DNA of 64,000 nucleotides. Source: Bacteroidota bacterium. GTDB lineage: Bacteria > Bacteroidota > Bacteroidia > Bacteroidales > F082. The notes below the pieces were generated by a model. That model was not told where the DNA came from. It worked only from the letters and a program-made list of their open reading frames with translations, and ran no database searches. The stretch is taken from assembly GCA_016845105.1 (NCBI GenBank), contig JAERTF010000164.1, forward strand, positions 25,796-89,795, written 5' to 3'. Below are positions 1-8,342 of the stretch, piece by piece. Position 1 is the stretch's first letter. Each line of letters begins with the position of its first letter. Both the position numbers and the translations under genes were made by a program.

Positions 1-1
1 A

Positions 2-697
2 CATGATGTGGAAAATGGTGTAGAGAATGATACTACAGTATGGATTGTTAGAGAAAAGGACAAAATGGATAACCCAACGCCTTATCTTGATTATCCAAAC
101 CCTGATTCTAAACCTGTTACTCTATTTCTTTCAGCAGGCGCACCAGAAAGAGGAGAATTATCCCTGGAGAAATTGACCAGTAAGGCAACTGAAACTCTGA
201 TAGACAATTACTCATTCTCAGGTAGTGCATTGGCACAAGCTGAGATTACAGAGCATCGATTAATTTATGTAACACCTAAACTTACAAAAGATATTCATAT
301 TTCAGGTATTTCGTCTGTTACGGTGAAAATGGCCAGCAGTAAACCTGCTGTTAACTTGTCTGTATGGTTGGTTTCATTGCCTTGGAACGAAGGGCGCAGG
401 TCAAGAATCACCGATAATATTATTACACGTGGATGGGCAGATCCTCAGAATCAAAAATCTTTGACTAAAAGCAAGCCACTAAAACCCGGCAAATATTATG
501 ATGTTACTTTCGATTTACAACCTGATGATCAAGTAATTCCGGCTGGGCAACAGATTGGGCTACTGATTTTTGCAAGTGATCGAGAATATACACTATGGCC
601 AAGTCCTGGCACTGAACTTACTGTTGACTTACAAGGAACCTCCATAACTATCCCAATTGTAGGAGGTTCTGCGGCTTATAATAAAGCAACTGAGTAA
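2..697 (+). CDS. Xaa-Pro dipeptidyl-peptidase-like hydrolase (S15/CocE family), C-terminal part, 5' truncated by window
   Basis: The frame is open from the first bases of the window, so only the last ~231 residues are present. What remains matches the C-terminal non-catalytic jelly-roll domain of the S15/CocE family (PepX C domain). Visible marks are ITRGWADPQN near the middle, PGKYYDVTFDL, and the closing IPAGQQIGLLIFASD and TLWPSPGTELTVDL stretches. The alpha/beta-hydrolase domain with Ser-Asp-His must lie upstream, outside the window. Members cleave X-Pro dipeptides from peptides or act on esters. The GTG at 8 is only the first possible start inside the window and should not be used. The family assignment is firm for the domain; peptidase versus esterase activity cannot be decided here. 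Confidence 0.85.
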   Translation, partial: HDVENGVENDTTVWIVREKDKMDNPTPYLDYPNPDSKPVTLFLSAGAPERGELSLEKLTSKATETLIDNYSFSGSALAQAEITEHRLIYVTPKLTKDIHISGISSVTVKMASSKPAVNLSVWLVSLPWNEGRRSRITDNIITRGWADPQNQKSLTKSKPLKPGKYYDVTFDLQPDDQVIPAGQQIGLLIFASDREYTLWPSPGTELTVDLQGTSITIPIVGGSAAYNKATE

Positions 698-703
698 TTT
701 ACA

Positions 704-943
704 ATGAATGACGACAAAAGTATTGGTTCTCAGCAGCCAAACAATCCAATGCATGGAGTTAAGTTAATTGATATCCTTGAAGGATTGGTAGCTTATTATG
801 GATGGGATGAATTGGGCGAAATAACCAATATCAGGAGTTTTACCAATAAGCCCACCATTAAGTCTAGCCTTAAACTATTGCGAAAAACGCCATGGGCCAG
901 AGCAAAAGTAGAGGAGTTATATATGGAGATTCTTAATAAATAG
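704..943 (+). CDS. VF530 family DNA-binding protein (DUF2132)
   Basis: A 79-residue protein starting 6 bases after the upstream stop, so probably co-transcribed with it. The family signature is nearly complete: NNPMHGVKL near residue 13, YYGWDELGE, then TIKSSLKLLRKTPWARAKVE towards the end. VF530-type proteins are small helical proteins with a proposed DNA-binding fold; their cellular role is not established. Length and motif order are typical of the family. Nothing in the neighbourhood suggests a specific job, and the gene looks intact. Confidence 0.85.
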   Translation: MNDDKSIGSQQPNNPMHGVKLIDILEGLVAYYGWDELGEITNIRSFTNKPTIKSSLKLLRKTPWARAKVEELYMEILNK

Positions 944-1006
944 AATATTATCCGTTCACTATTTGTTGATACTAAACTATATCTAATATGGTTATAATTT
1001 TTTAGC

Positions 1007-1014
1007 TATTTTTG
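1007..1014 (+). promoter_or_regulatory. Bacteroidota -7 box (TAnnTTTG) for the FG-GAP gene
   Basis: TATTTTTG matches the TAnnTTTG -7 consensus about 85 bases before the start at 1099. No convincing -33 TTTG lies 19-21 bases upstream, so support is moderate. A small inverted repeat (GAATTG / CAATTC, 1026-1040) lies in the predicted leader. Confidence 0.4.
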
Positions 1015-1098
1015 GAAAAAGAGAGAATTGATTCAATTCTTGTTTTTACTCACATATCGAATTAAACATTCTATAAACCTATTAAAACCTGGTAAAGA

Positions 1099-4000
1099 AT
1101 GAAAAAGCATTTTATACTATTCCTTATATTTATCCTTGGAGGCTCATTGGCTATTGGGCAAAGTTTTAGAAATCACAATATTATTACGACCGGAAGTTCT
1201 GTTTATCGTACAGAAGTGATTGAGGTTGCTGATACTGATAATGATGGTGATTTAGATATCCTGGCAAATATGTCAGGGTCTGACAACAGGCTGTATCTAT
1301 TGGAAAATAAAGGGAATCAGGAATTTGAAGTTATCAGGGAACTTGACCTAAACTGGGGTAATATTGATCTAAATAAAATTCAGACAGGTGATATTAATAA
1401 TGATGGTTTGGTGGATATTGTATATTCAATGTTCTGGTATAATTGTAAACTAAAGTGGCTAAAAAATGTAGGCGATAATAATTTTGAATATGTTACAACC
1501 TGCTTAAATAGCTTTTCTTCTGGCTGGAATTCAGTTAATTTTTCATTGCAGGATCTAAATGGCGATAGTATACCGGATATTGTAATACAAGGAGAGAATA
1601 ACAATATTAAAATTAAAATAAACCAGGGTGATGGATCTTTTAATCCAAACTATACATTATTTGAAGGTGGTGGATGCTATCATTATGTTTGCGCTGACAT
1701 CGACAATGATAATGACATAGATATAATTTACAATGATGACGACTCATATGTAATTGGTGCTTTTTTAAATGACGGAACCGGCAGTCTCATTGAAAATATA
1801 ATTATTGATTCAAGTGAAAAAAATTTCATATATAATTTCAGTGTTTTTGATACAGATAACGACAATGATCAGGATATTCTTGGTTTTGCTGCCAATGATA
1901 CTATTGTTATTCTAGAGAATGATGGGAATAGCAATTTTAGTCCACAATTATTACAGGGTGATTCTCTATTCTACAATTATAGGTTTAATGTAGTTGACAT
2001 TGATAATGATAATGACATTGACCTTATCAATCGTAGATGGCATGTAATGGAAAACCTTGGAAATAATTCATTTGTGTTTAATAATGCCTTTGAATTACCG
2101 GTATATTATAAAGGTTTTAAAAATTGCGACTTAAACAAGAATGGTAAACAGGATATTATTTTTGGACATAGTTCCGGTGCAATAGGATATATTGAAGATG
2201 TATCTCTAGAGAACTTTCAAAACTGGAAAATGCTGACATCTCAAGTTTTATTACCTCGATTTCCGAATTATGTGGATATTGATGGCGATAGATATAATGA
2301 AATATGTTTATTGGATGTCAATTATAACCTTGTATTCTTTGAAAACAATGGATCTGGTGAATACTTTGACACTCTAAACCAAAGTCTGCTACATCGTTAT
2401 CCAAATGGAATGGGGTATTATGATATAAACCAGGATGGGCTTACAGATATAGTATCATATGGAGATGAATCATGGGCAAATGATAGTAGTAATTTTAAAA
2501 TGGCCCGAAACATTGGTAATAAAGAGTTCTTTAAATTATTTGTGGATGATTTTAACTATTTCAATAATCACTTTTCCTATTTCATTGATTATGATAATGA
2601 TGAAATATTAAATGCCGTTTTAATAGGAGATCATTATGATAATGAAACAGATTCAATACTTATATTAAATATTAATCCCGATTTTAGTATTAGCCTTCAT
2701 GATACAATAAACTTCCAAACAGGAATTAAAATTACAAACCTGAAGTTTGAAGATATTGATGGGAATGGAGAAAATGATATGATTCTTGTTGGTGATAAAT
2801 CTGCATATATAATTTACTCTACAGATCATCGATTTCCGGATTCTTTTGAACAAATAATACAATTGCCGAAAACGATTTATGATTTTGTACTAGCGAATAT
2901 TGATGAAAACCCTGAACCTGATATCATTCTTATTTCAGATGAAAAATTATATGTAATTGAGAATTACAATGGAAAATCCACAGAGCAACTTTATACAATC
3001 GAACTAGGTGACTACTTTTTAACACTTTTATCGAATGATTTAAACGAGGACGGTATAGATGAAATAGTTGCAATATCCAGAGAGAATATCAAATTGATCT
3101 TAAATGTATCACAAGACAATTATATAATTGAAGAATACGATTACGAAAACAGATCTGCGAGCTATTCTTATAGTAGAGAAAATCCCTACTTATTTGCAGA
3201 TATTGATCTTGATGGTGATTCTGACCTCTTATGTACTAACAACAGGATAGCAGACCTGTCATGGTTCGAAAACAGTTACATCCTTCAGAACTTCCCAATG
3301 GAGAATGCAGTTTGGACTGAGCAAAATGGCATGTACGAAGGAAATCCACCACAAACATGGACAAGCCTTTATGTTACAGAAACAGATACGCTGCTCAACA
3401 ACAAAAGTTATACAAACATTTATGAGTATTATCTTGATCCTGTTTCATTTGATACAGTCCGGCAGTTATATGCTTCAGTTAGACAGGATACATTGCAAAA
3501 GAAAGTTCATATTATCAGGCATTATCTGAATGAAGTAAATGAAAGATTACTACTTGATTTTAATGTTGAAGAAGGTGATACTGTGGTTTTGGGTGCCTAT
3601 TACTGGAATCTTAACCCTCAGTATACAGATAGCATATTTATTGTTGATAGCATCAAACCTACATCATTGTATAATGGTGAACCCAGCAGGATTCATTATT
3701 TATCAAATCACAATACTATGTTTCCCGCTTCATTAGAACTAATTGAGGGCATGGGAAGTTTGAGACATCCCTTTGGTCCGGTAAATGAACTGGTTACAAA
3801 TAATCGTTCTTCCGGTTCTGAACTTTGTTGCGCGGAATATCTATTATGTCTTACTGTTGATGGGAGAAAACTATATCAAATAAATGATAGTGTCTCATGT
3901 GGTGAATTGACAGTATGGACCTCAATTCACAATAATGATCCGATCCCAACCATTGAAATTTTCCCTAACCCGGCAGTAGATTTTCTCAATATTAGATTAC

Positions 4001-4191
4001 CTTCAAATACTATTTCAGATTATGTTGTAACCATTTTCAATAACCAGGGTAAAAAAGTTGATTTCGAAATAATTAACAAAAGTCATAAACAAATTCTAAT
4101 GAATATTGAAGGATTTAATTCAGGAATTTACCATTTGGTTATCAAGTTTGAAGATACGTATTTAGCTTCGAAATTTGTTGTCATAAAATAG
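1099..4191 (+). CDS. Secreted FG-GAP/VCBS repeat protein with type IX sorting domain
   Basis: A 1030-residue exported protein. Residues 1-20 form a signal peptide ending near AIGQS. From about residue 40 to 760 there are many FG-GAP/VCBS-type blades carrying Asp-rich calcium-binding loops such as DTDNDGDLDI, DINNDGLVDI and DIDNDNDIDI, so a beta-propeller array is expected. A linker region follows. The last ~80 residues (from IEIFPNPAVDF, about residue 952) are a T9SS type A sorting domain, which directs export through the outer membrane and usually cell-surface attachment. The large FG-GAP protein at 21429 has the same plan. The ligand is unknown; adhesion or matrix roles are common for such proteins but not shown here. 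It appears to be a single-gene transcript. Confidence 0.85.
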   Translation: MKKHFILFLIFILGGSLAIGQSFRNHNIITTGSSVYRTEVIEVADTDNDGDLDILANMSGSDNRLYLLENKGNQEFEVIRELDLNWGNIDLNKIQTGDINNDGLVDIVYSMFWYNCKLKWLKNVGDNNFEYVTTCLNSFSSGWNSVNFSLQDLNGDSIPDIVIQGENNNIKIKINQGDGSFNPNYTLFEGGGCYHYVCADIDNDNDIDIIYNDDDSYVIGAFLNDGTGSLIENIIIDSSEKNFIYNFSVFDTDNDNDQDILGFAANDTIVILENDGNSNFSPQLLQGDSLFYNYRFNVVDIDNDNDIDLINRRWHVMENLGNNSFVFNNAFELPVYYKGFKNCDLNKNGKQDIIFGHSSGAIGYIEDVSLENFQNWKMLTSQVLLPRFPNYVDIDGDRYNEICLLDVNYNLVFFENNGSGEYFDTLNQSLLHRYPNGMGYYDINQDGLTDIVSYGDESWANDSSNFKMARNIGNKEFFKLFVDDFNYFNNHFSYFIDYDNDEILNAVLIGDHYDNETDSILILNINPDFSISLHDTINFQTGIKITNLKFEDIDGNGENDMILVGDKSAYIIYSTDHRFPDSFEQIIQLPKTIYDFVLANIDENPEPDIILISDEKLYVIENYNGKSTEQLYTIELGDYFLTLLSNDLNEDGIDEIVAISRENIKLILNVSQDNYIIEEYDYENRSASYSYSRENPYLFADIDLDGDSDLLCTNNRIADLSWFENSYILQNFPMENAVWTEQNGMYEGNPPQTWTSLYVTETDTLLNNKSYTNIYEYYLDPVSFDTVRQLYASVRQDTLQKKVHIIRHYLNEVNERLLLDFNVEEGDTVVLGAYYWNLNPQYTDSIFIVDSIKPTSLYNGEPSRIHYLSNHNTMFPASLELIEGMGSLRHPFGPVNELVTNNRSSGSELCCAEYLLCLTVDGRKLYQINDSVSCGELTVWTSIHNNDPIPTIEIFPNPAVDFLNIRLPSNTISDYVVTIFNNQGKKVDFEIINKSHKQILMNIEGFNSGIYHLVIKFEDTYLASKFVVIK

Positions 4192-4364
4192 AGTTCTACT
4201 ATTTGAAAACGAGGAATTATAAAGACTGAGATTTCTGTGAAAAAATTAGTTTTGTGACAATTAATAAATCCATACATATCTCTTGTTTTCATGTCATTAC
4301 GGCATTGTTTTTGTGATGATTAGAATATATTTTTTCTATTGAAACGCTAATAAACATAGTATAT

Positions 4365-4712
4365 ATGATGAAAAGAATAGCCCTTGTATTTATCCTAATT
4401 CTGGCTGTAACCCTGTTTTATGGACAAAACTCTTCAAATGAAAGTAAAAAAGCTGATACTTTTAAATTACCTGATTTTTCAAAAATTGACCAAACTCCAA
4501 CATTTGTTATAAAGGTTGATTCATTGAGTTTTAAACTTGATAATTTTAAATATTATAACATTGAATCTGAGTGGATTGAAAGTGTTGACGTATTAAAAGA
4601 CAAAATATCGAAAAAGATATATGTAAACGAAAATGGTGTTGTGATTATCTATACAAAAGATGAGTATAGAGAAGAGGTAATAAAAGAAATAGGTAAACTG
4701 GAAGACAAATAG
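4365..4712 (+). CDS. Small secreted hypothetical protein with TonB-plug-like motif
   Basis: A 115-residue protein with a signal peptide (residues 1-20, ending FYGQN). I do not recognise a named family. The C-terminal half, WIESVDVLKDKISKKIYVNE followed by NGVVIIYTK, resembles the plug motif of SusC-like receptors (roughly S-I-E-V-L-K-D ... Y-G ... G-V-I-x-I-x-T-K), which also occurs as a detached module in other Bacteroidota periplasmic proteins. No barrel follows, so this is not a receptor. ATG at 4365 or the adjacent ATG at 4368 could be the start. The gene stands alone, 111 bases before the MarR gene. Confidence 0.6.
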   Translation: MMKRIALVFILILAVTLFYGQNSSNESKKADTFKLPDFSKIDQTPTFVIKVDSLSFKLDNFKYYNIESEWIESVDVLKDKISKKIYVNENGVVIIYTKDEYREEVIKEIGKLEDK

Positions 4713-4782
4713 TACTTGTTTAAAAATCAATTTTCAAATAATTAGTTAAATATTTCTTAAAATCATCTAAAAGTTATTTTAA

Positions 4783-4815
4783 TATTTGTATGTACAAACA
4801 TTATTTATATATTTG
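4783..4815 (+). promoter_or_regulatory. Promoter of MarR gene with overlapping palindromic operator
   Basis: TTTG (4785-4788), 19 bases, then TATATTTG (4808-4815) is an exact Bacteroidota promoter. The -33 box forms the left arm of the palindrome TATTTGTA-TG-TACAAACA (4783-4800, 7 of 8 arm positions paired). The same palindrome recurs before the SDR gene at 5268. A repressor bound here would cover the -33 box, fitting MarR autoregulation. The predicted transcription start lies within a few bases of the ATG at 4824, so the mRNA would be nearly leaderless. Confidence 0.7.
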
Positions 4816-4823
4816 CCGCTGCA

Positions 4824-5249
4824 ATGGATAAATGTGAATCAAAATATTGTGGTTGTTTATACTATTCATCAAATGCTTTGGCAAGATTGATGACGAAGAT
4901 GGCAGACGAAGAATTTGCTCCCTTGGGCATTACTTCTTCATATGCAATATTGATTAACAGTATCAATGAAAAACCGGGTATCCATCCAAAGGAAATTAGT
5001 CAGCAAATGCAACTATCTCCTTCAACTGTTACCAGATTAATTGAGAAAATGGAAACACGGGGCTTAGTAGAAAGAAAGAGTCATGGCAGAATCACAGAAG
5101 TTTATCCTACCAAAGATGGCATTGATTTGCAGCAGAAATTAAAACTGTGCTGGACTAATTTGCATGAAAGATATACAGCTATTCTAGGCAAAGAAGAAAG
5201 TACTCATCTAACAGAAAATATAAAACAAGCTATTCAAACATTGATTTGA
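4824..5249 (+). CDS. MarR family transcriptional regulator
   Basis: 141 residues, a normal length for MarR-type winged-helix dimers. The central HTH is clear: HPKEISQQMQLSPSTVTRLI (about residues 52-71), followed by the wing ERKSHGRITEVYPTKDG. The N-terminus has three cysteines (CESKYCGC, residues 4-11), which could sense oxidants, electrophiles or metal; that is inference. The gene is divided from the downstream SDR gene by only 72 bases, and matching palindromes precede both genes, so it most likely represses itself and the SDR. The ATG at 4824 is supported by the promoter position. Confidence 0.9.
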   Translation: MDKCESKYCGCLYYSSNALARLMTKMADEEFAPLGITSSYAILINSINEKPGIHPKEISQQMQLSPSTVTRLIEKMETRGLVERKSHGRITEVYPTKDGIDLQQKLKLCWTNLHERYTAILGKEESTHLTENIKQAIQTLI

Positions 5250-5267
5250 TATTTTTTTCATATGATA

Positions 5268-5285
5268 TGTTTGTATGTACAAGCA
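5268..5285 (+). promoter_or_regulatory. MarR-type operator upstream of SDR gene
   Basis: TGTTTGTA-TG-TACAAGCA is an 8-2-8 palindrome with 7 of 8 arm positions paired. It shares the core TTTGTATGTACAA with the site at 4783-4800. It lies 37 bases before the SDR start. A weak -7-like sequence, TATAATTA (5293-5300), sits 19 bases after its TTTG. Confidence 0.65.
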
Positions 5286-5321
5286 ATATAACTATAATTA
5301 CTAAATAATAAATAAACTAAA

Positions 5322-6185
5322 ATGACAAAAAAAGTAGTATTAATAACTGGAACCAATAGTGGGTTTGGTTACCTGGCAGCGAAAAGTTGTGCAGAAGAAG
5401 GCTATACAGTATATGCAACCATAAGAGATATTAATGGTAGAAATGCTGAAAAAGCTCAGGAGTTATCTGAAATTGAAAACATCAATGTTGTAGAATTGGA
5501 TGTTACGGATGGCAATAATGTAGTAAGTGTTGTTTCTGATGTAATTGCAAAAGAAGGACAACTGGATGTGGTTGTAAACAATGCAGGCTTTTTCGGTGGC
5601 GGACTTACAGAATCATATACAGAAGATGATATTGAAGCAATGTTCGACGTAAATCTAAAAGGAGCATGGAGAGTTACAAAAGCCAGTTTACCTCAGATGA
5701 GGAAACAGAATGAAGGTCTTATCATCAATATCTCCAGCGGATTAGGAAGATTTTCTTCACCATTTATGACTGTATATAACAGCACAAAATTTGCGCTTGA
5801 AGGACTTACAGAAGGATTACATTATGAAGTAAGGCCTCTTGGTGTTGATGCAGTATTGATTCAGCCAGGTGCATTTCCAACAGAAATATTTGGTAAAACC
5901 ACCCTTGGTTCAGATATGGAGGTGGCCAGCGGATATGGTGACCTAGCAAAAATTCCTGATCAAATTGGTGAAGGCATTGGTCAAATGTTTGAAGCAATGA
6001 AACCTCAGCCCCAAATGGTGCCTGATGCTATTATTAAACTGATCGAAACACCTAAGGGAGAACGTCCTTTAAGAACCGTTGTTGATGCCATGACCGGACA
6101 ATTTATAGAGAACGCAAATGAGAAGGTTAAGGAGGAATATAATAACTTTGTTACAGCATTTGGATTAGGAGATTTGCTCAAATAA
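5322..6185 (+). CDS. Short-chain dehydrogenase/reductase (SDR) oxidoreductase
   Basis: 287 residues of a classical SDR. Nucleotide-binding motif TGTNSGFG lies at residues 9-16, NNAG near residue 88, catalytic Ser in NISSG near 139, and the Tyr/Lys pair in YNSTK near 152-156. It should be a cytosolic NAD(P)H-dependent oxidoreductase; the substrate cannot be told from sequence. The arginine in ATIRD after the second strand suggests NADP preference (inference). It pairs with the MarR gene just upstream through a shared operator, so its substrate or a related toxic carbonyl may be the inducer. A strong terminator follows at 6250. Confidence 0.9.
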   Translation: MTKKVVLITGTNSGFGYLAAKSCAEEGYTVYATIRDINGRNAEKAQELSEIENINVVELDVTDGNNVVSVVSDVIAKEGQLDVVVNNAGFFGGGLTESYTEDDIEAMFDVNLKGAWRVTKASLPQMRKQNEGLIINISSGLGRFSSPFMTVYNSTKFALEGLTEGLHYEVRPLGVDAVLIQPGAFPTEIFGKTTLGSDMEVASGYGDLAKIPDQIGEGIGQMFEAMKPQPQMVPDAIIKLIETPKGERPLRTVVDAMTGQFIENANEKVKEEYNNFVTAFGLGDLLK

Positions 6186-6249
6186 AATTTATAAAGCATT
6201 ATTTTATTTCCAATATTCTGTTCTCAAAGAAGCTAACATTTGGGAAAAT

Positions 6250-6287
6250 AAAAACCGGGTGACATAAAACTGTCCCCGGTTTTTTTA
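6250..6287. terminator. Bidirectional intrinsic terminator
   Basis: AAAAACCGGG (bulged T) GACA, a six-base loop TAAAAC, then TGTC-CCCGGTTTTTT. The stem is GC-rich in the middle, with a T-run on the plus strand and an A-run (T-run on the minus strand) on the other side. It sits between the converging SDR gene and the lamin-tail gene ending at 6305, so it can serve both. Confidence 0.85.
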
Positions 6288-6304
6288 ATCTTTAAAAGTC
6301 TGTA

Positions 6305-8023
6305 CTATCTTATTACAGATGCTTTATTTGCTACAATACCCTTACTGGTTTGGAATGTGTAAAAATAATAACCTGCTTGAAGTGTTGATGCATCCCATAC
6401 TATGGTATGCGTACCAACTGAGTATTTATCATTTGCAATTACAGAAACCAATGAACCTCTGATATCATAAATATTTACAATAATATGATCACTATTTTCA
6501 AGTGTAAATTCAATGTTTGTTTTTGTGCTAAAAGGGTTTGGATAGTTTTGTAATATGGTTACGTTATTTTCAATTTCTACAATTGAAGAAGGATTACGAT
6601 TGGATTCTCCCGGAGAATAATCGGGCATCATAAACCAATTATTTGTACCATCTGTATATCGTCCATAGGATGTGTCTGCTATTTGTGGTCCATATGTAAT
6701 ACTGTCAATAAACACTTGTTCAGGACTCCATAAGCCAACCTGTTCACCACCTCCACTCAATTTAAAGCCAAGGTTAAGTACGCTTGACTCCTGTCCTTTA
6801 TTTGCATAAAACAAAATAAAACCTCCAGATTCAACAGTTACTGAATCAGGATAGGTATCAGGAATCATGAACATAGCTTCAGGATCTATAAGATCATCTG
6901 ACATGTAATAACCACCTAGCATAACAGCTTCTTCACCTGCATTATAAATTTCAATCCAATCAGGGAAATCACCCTGTGGCCCAGGGAGTGCAGCATCATT
7001 ACTTGCCATAAATTCATTTATGTAAAGTATAACATCAGATGGTCCTATATTAGGGTTTGTGTTCGACTCACCAGGTGTAAAATCACTCATGAAATACCAG
7101 TTTTCGGTTCCATTATGGTAGCGACCATAAGATGTATCAGTAATCTGTTCTTCATATGTAAGGCTATCTAAAAATACTTGTTCTTGATCCCAAAGACCTA
7201 TCTGTTCACCACCACCACTTAATTTAAAGTTAAGGTTCATAACGCTCGACTCTTGTCCTTTATTTGCATAAAAAACAATAAAATCACCAGGCTGAACTGT
7301 AACTGAATCAGGATATGTATCTGGAATCATAAATCTGGCTTCAGTATCAACAAGATCATCTGACATAAAATAACCTCCAAGCATAACAGCCTCTTCTCCT
7401 GCATTATAAATTTCTATCCAGTCGGGATAATCACCTTGAGGACCTGGGAATGCAGCATCATTGCTTGCCATAAACTCATTAATAAAAAGTTCAGGAACTG
7501 TAGGTGATGGATTTGTATTTGCAGTACCCGGAGTATAATTGTTCATAAAACCCCAAAAGCTACCACCATCAGGAAATCGTCCCATTGATACATCAGTTTC
7601 CTGATTTCCATAACTCATTGTGTCGATAACCACACTCTCAGGAGTCCATAATCCTATAGATTCTCCACCTCCACTCAATTTAAAGTTAAGGTTTAATACG
7701 CTTGACTCTTGTCCTTTATTTGCATAAAACAATATAAAGCCTCCAGCAGGTACTGTTACAGAATCTGGATAAGTATCCGGAATTTGAAACATTGCGGCTG
7801 GATCATTCAAATCATCAGACATATAATAACCTCCTAGCATTACAGCTTCACTAGTGTTATTATATATTTCAATCCAATCAGGGTGATCTCCTTGAGGACC
7901 AGGGAAAGCTGTATCATTACTTGCCATAAACTCGTTAATGTAGAGTTGGGCATTTAAACTATTGGTTACCATAAGTGACATCAGAAATGCCATCATAATA
8001 ACTGAAAAGTATTTTTTCTTCAT
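6305..8023 (-). CDS. Secreted protein with three lamin-tail domains and type IX sorting domain
   Basis: 572 residues from the ATG at 8023. A signal peptide MKKKYFSVIMMAFLMS begins exactly there, and a promoter -7 box lies just upstream at 8088; the longer frame to 8146 would run through that promoter. After the signal come three near-identical lamin-tail (LTD) units of ~150 residues, each beginning INEFMASND and containing PDWIEIYN, YANKGQESSV and FKLSGGGE. The C-terminal ~85 residues (NYPNPFSTKTNIEF onward) are a T9SS sorting domain. LTDs in bacteria are associated with surface proteins and secreted hydrolases, but no catalytic domain is present here. The lipoprotein at 12746 carries related LTD units. 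The ligand is unknown. Confidence 0.85.
   Translation of the reverse strand: MKKKYFSVIMMAFLMSLMVTNSLNAQLYINEFMASNDTAFPGPQGDHPDWIEIYNNTSEAVMLGGYYMSDDLNDPAAMFQIPDTYPDSVTVPAGGFILFYANKGQESSVLNLNFKLSGGGESIGLWTPESVVIDTMSYGNQETDVSMGRFPDGGSFWGFMNNYTPGTANTNPSPTVPELFINEFMASNDAAFPGPQGDYPDWIEIYNAGEEAVMLGGYFMSDDLVDTEARFMIPDTYPDSVTVQPGDFIVFYANKGQESSVMNLNFKLSGGGEQIGLWDQEQVFLDSLTYEEQITDTSYGRYHNGTENWYFMSDFTPGESNTNPNIGPSDVILYINEFMASNDAALPGPQGDFPDWIEIYNAGEEAVMLGGYYMSDDLIDPEAMFMIPDTYPDSVTVESGGFILFYANKGQESSVLNLGFKLSGGGEQVGLWSPEQVFIDSITYGPQIADTSYGRYTDGTNNWFMMPDYSPGESNRNPSSIVEIENNVTILQNYPNPFSTKTNIEFTLENSDHIIVNIYDIRGSLVSVIANDKYSVGTHTIVWDASTLQAGYYFYTFQTSKGIVANKASVIR
6570..7945 (-). repeat. Three tandem coding repeats (~456-462 bp) in lamin-tail gene
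   Basis: Anchor sequences such as TTGCCATAAA recur at about 7003, 7465 and 7921, giving a period of 456-462 bp. Blocks encoding YANKGQESSV are almost the same at DNA level in all three units. Homogenised repeats like this point to recent duplication or continuing gene conversion. Confidence 0.8.
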
Positions 8024-8087
8024 ATTTAATAGATTTAGTTTATAGAAATACAATTTTGATTTAAAAGTACATTTATATTTTATAAAA

Positions 8088-8095
8088 CAAATGTA
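8088..8095 (-). promoter_or_regulatory. -7 box for lamin-tail gene
   Basis: CAAATGTA on the plus strand reads TACATTTG on the minus strand and matches TAnnTTTG. It predicts a leader of about 60 bases to the ATG at 8023. No -33 element lies at the ideal distance. Confidence 0.45.
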
Positions 8096-8311
8096 TTTAA
8101 AGATATTCTCAAATATATCACAATAGACTATATTCGAACTATACATTTTAAAATTGCTTCTCCCCTAAATACCAAAACCAAATTAGGCCACCTCTACAGC
8201 GTCACACCTATACCTCTGACTATGTATATATTAACACATTTTGCATCCATACATTTACCCTCAAATACTTTACACATACACAACATGCCATCTGTAACTT
8301 TTCAATAAGCT

Positions 8312-8319
8312 TATCTTTG
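8312..8319 (+). promoter_or_regulatory. -7 box for DUF47-PiT operon
   Basis: TATCTTTG matches TAnnTTTG, 23 bases before the ATG at 8343. No clear -33 TTTG lies at 19-21 bases, which could mean activator dependence. Confidence 0.5.
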
Positions 8320-8342
8320 CACAGTTATTTAAAACAAATATT

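Larger units (their letters stand above)
8024..8342. other. Divergent intergenic region between lamin-tail gene and DUF47/PiT operon
   Basis: 319 bases without a credible gene. It holds a minus-strand -7 box (8088-8095) for the lamin-tail gene and a plus-strand -7 box (8312-8319) for the DUF47 gene. The stretch 8160-8290 is relatively C-rich on the plus strand. I see no hairpin or known riboswitch. Confidence 0.6.

Noticed and set aside
6570-7945. Regular repeats considered as a CRISPR-like or non-coding array
   Set aside because: The period is ~460 bp and the repeats keep an open reading frame encoding lamin-tail domains.
8024-8146. Longer N-terminus for the lamin-tail protein (start at 8146)
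   Set aside because: The extra 41 residues precede a perfect signal peptide and span a TAnnTTTG box, so they are probably untranslated.
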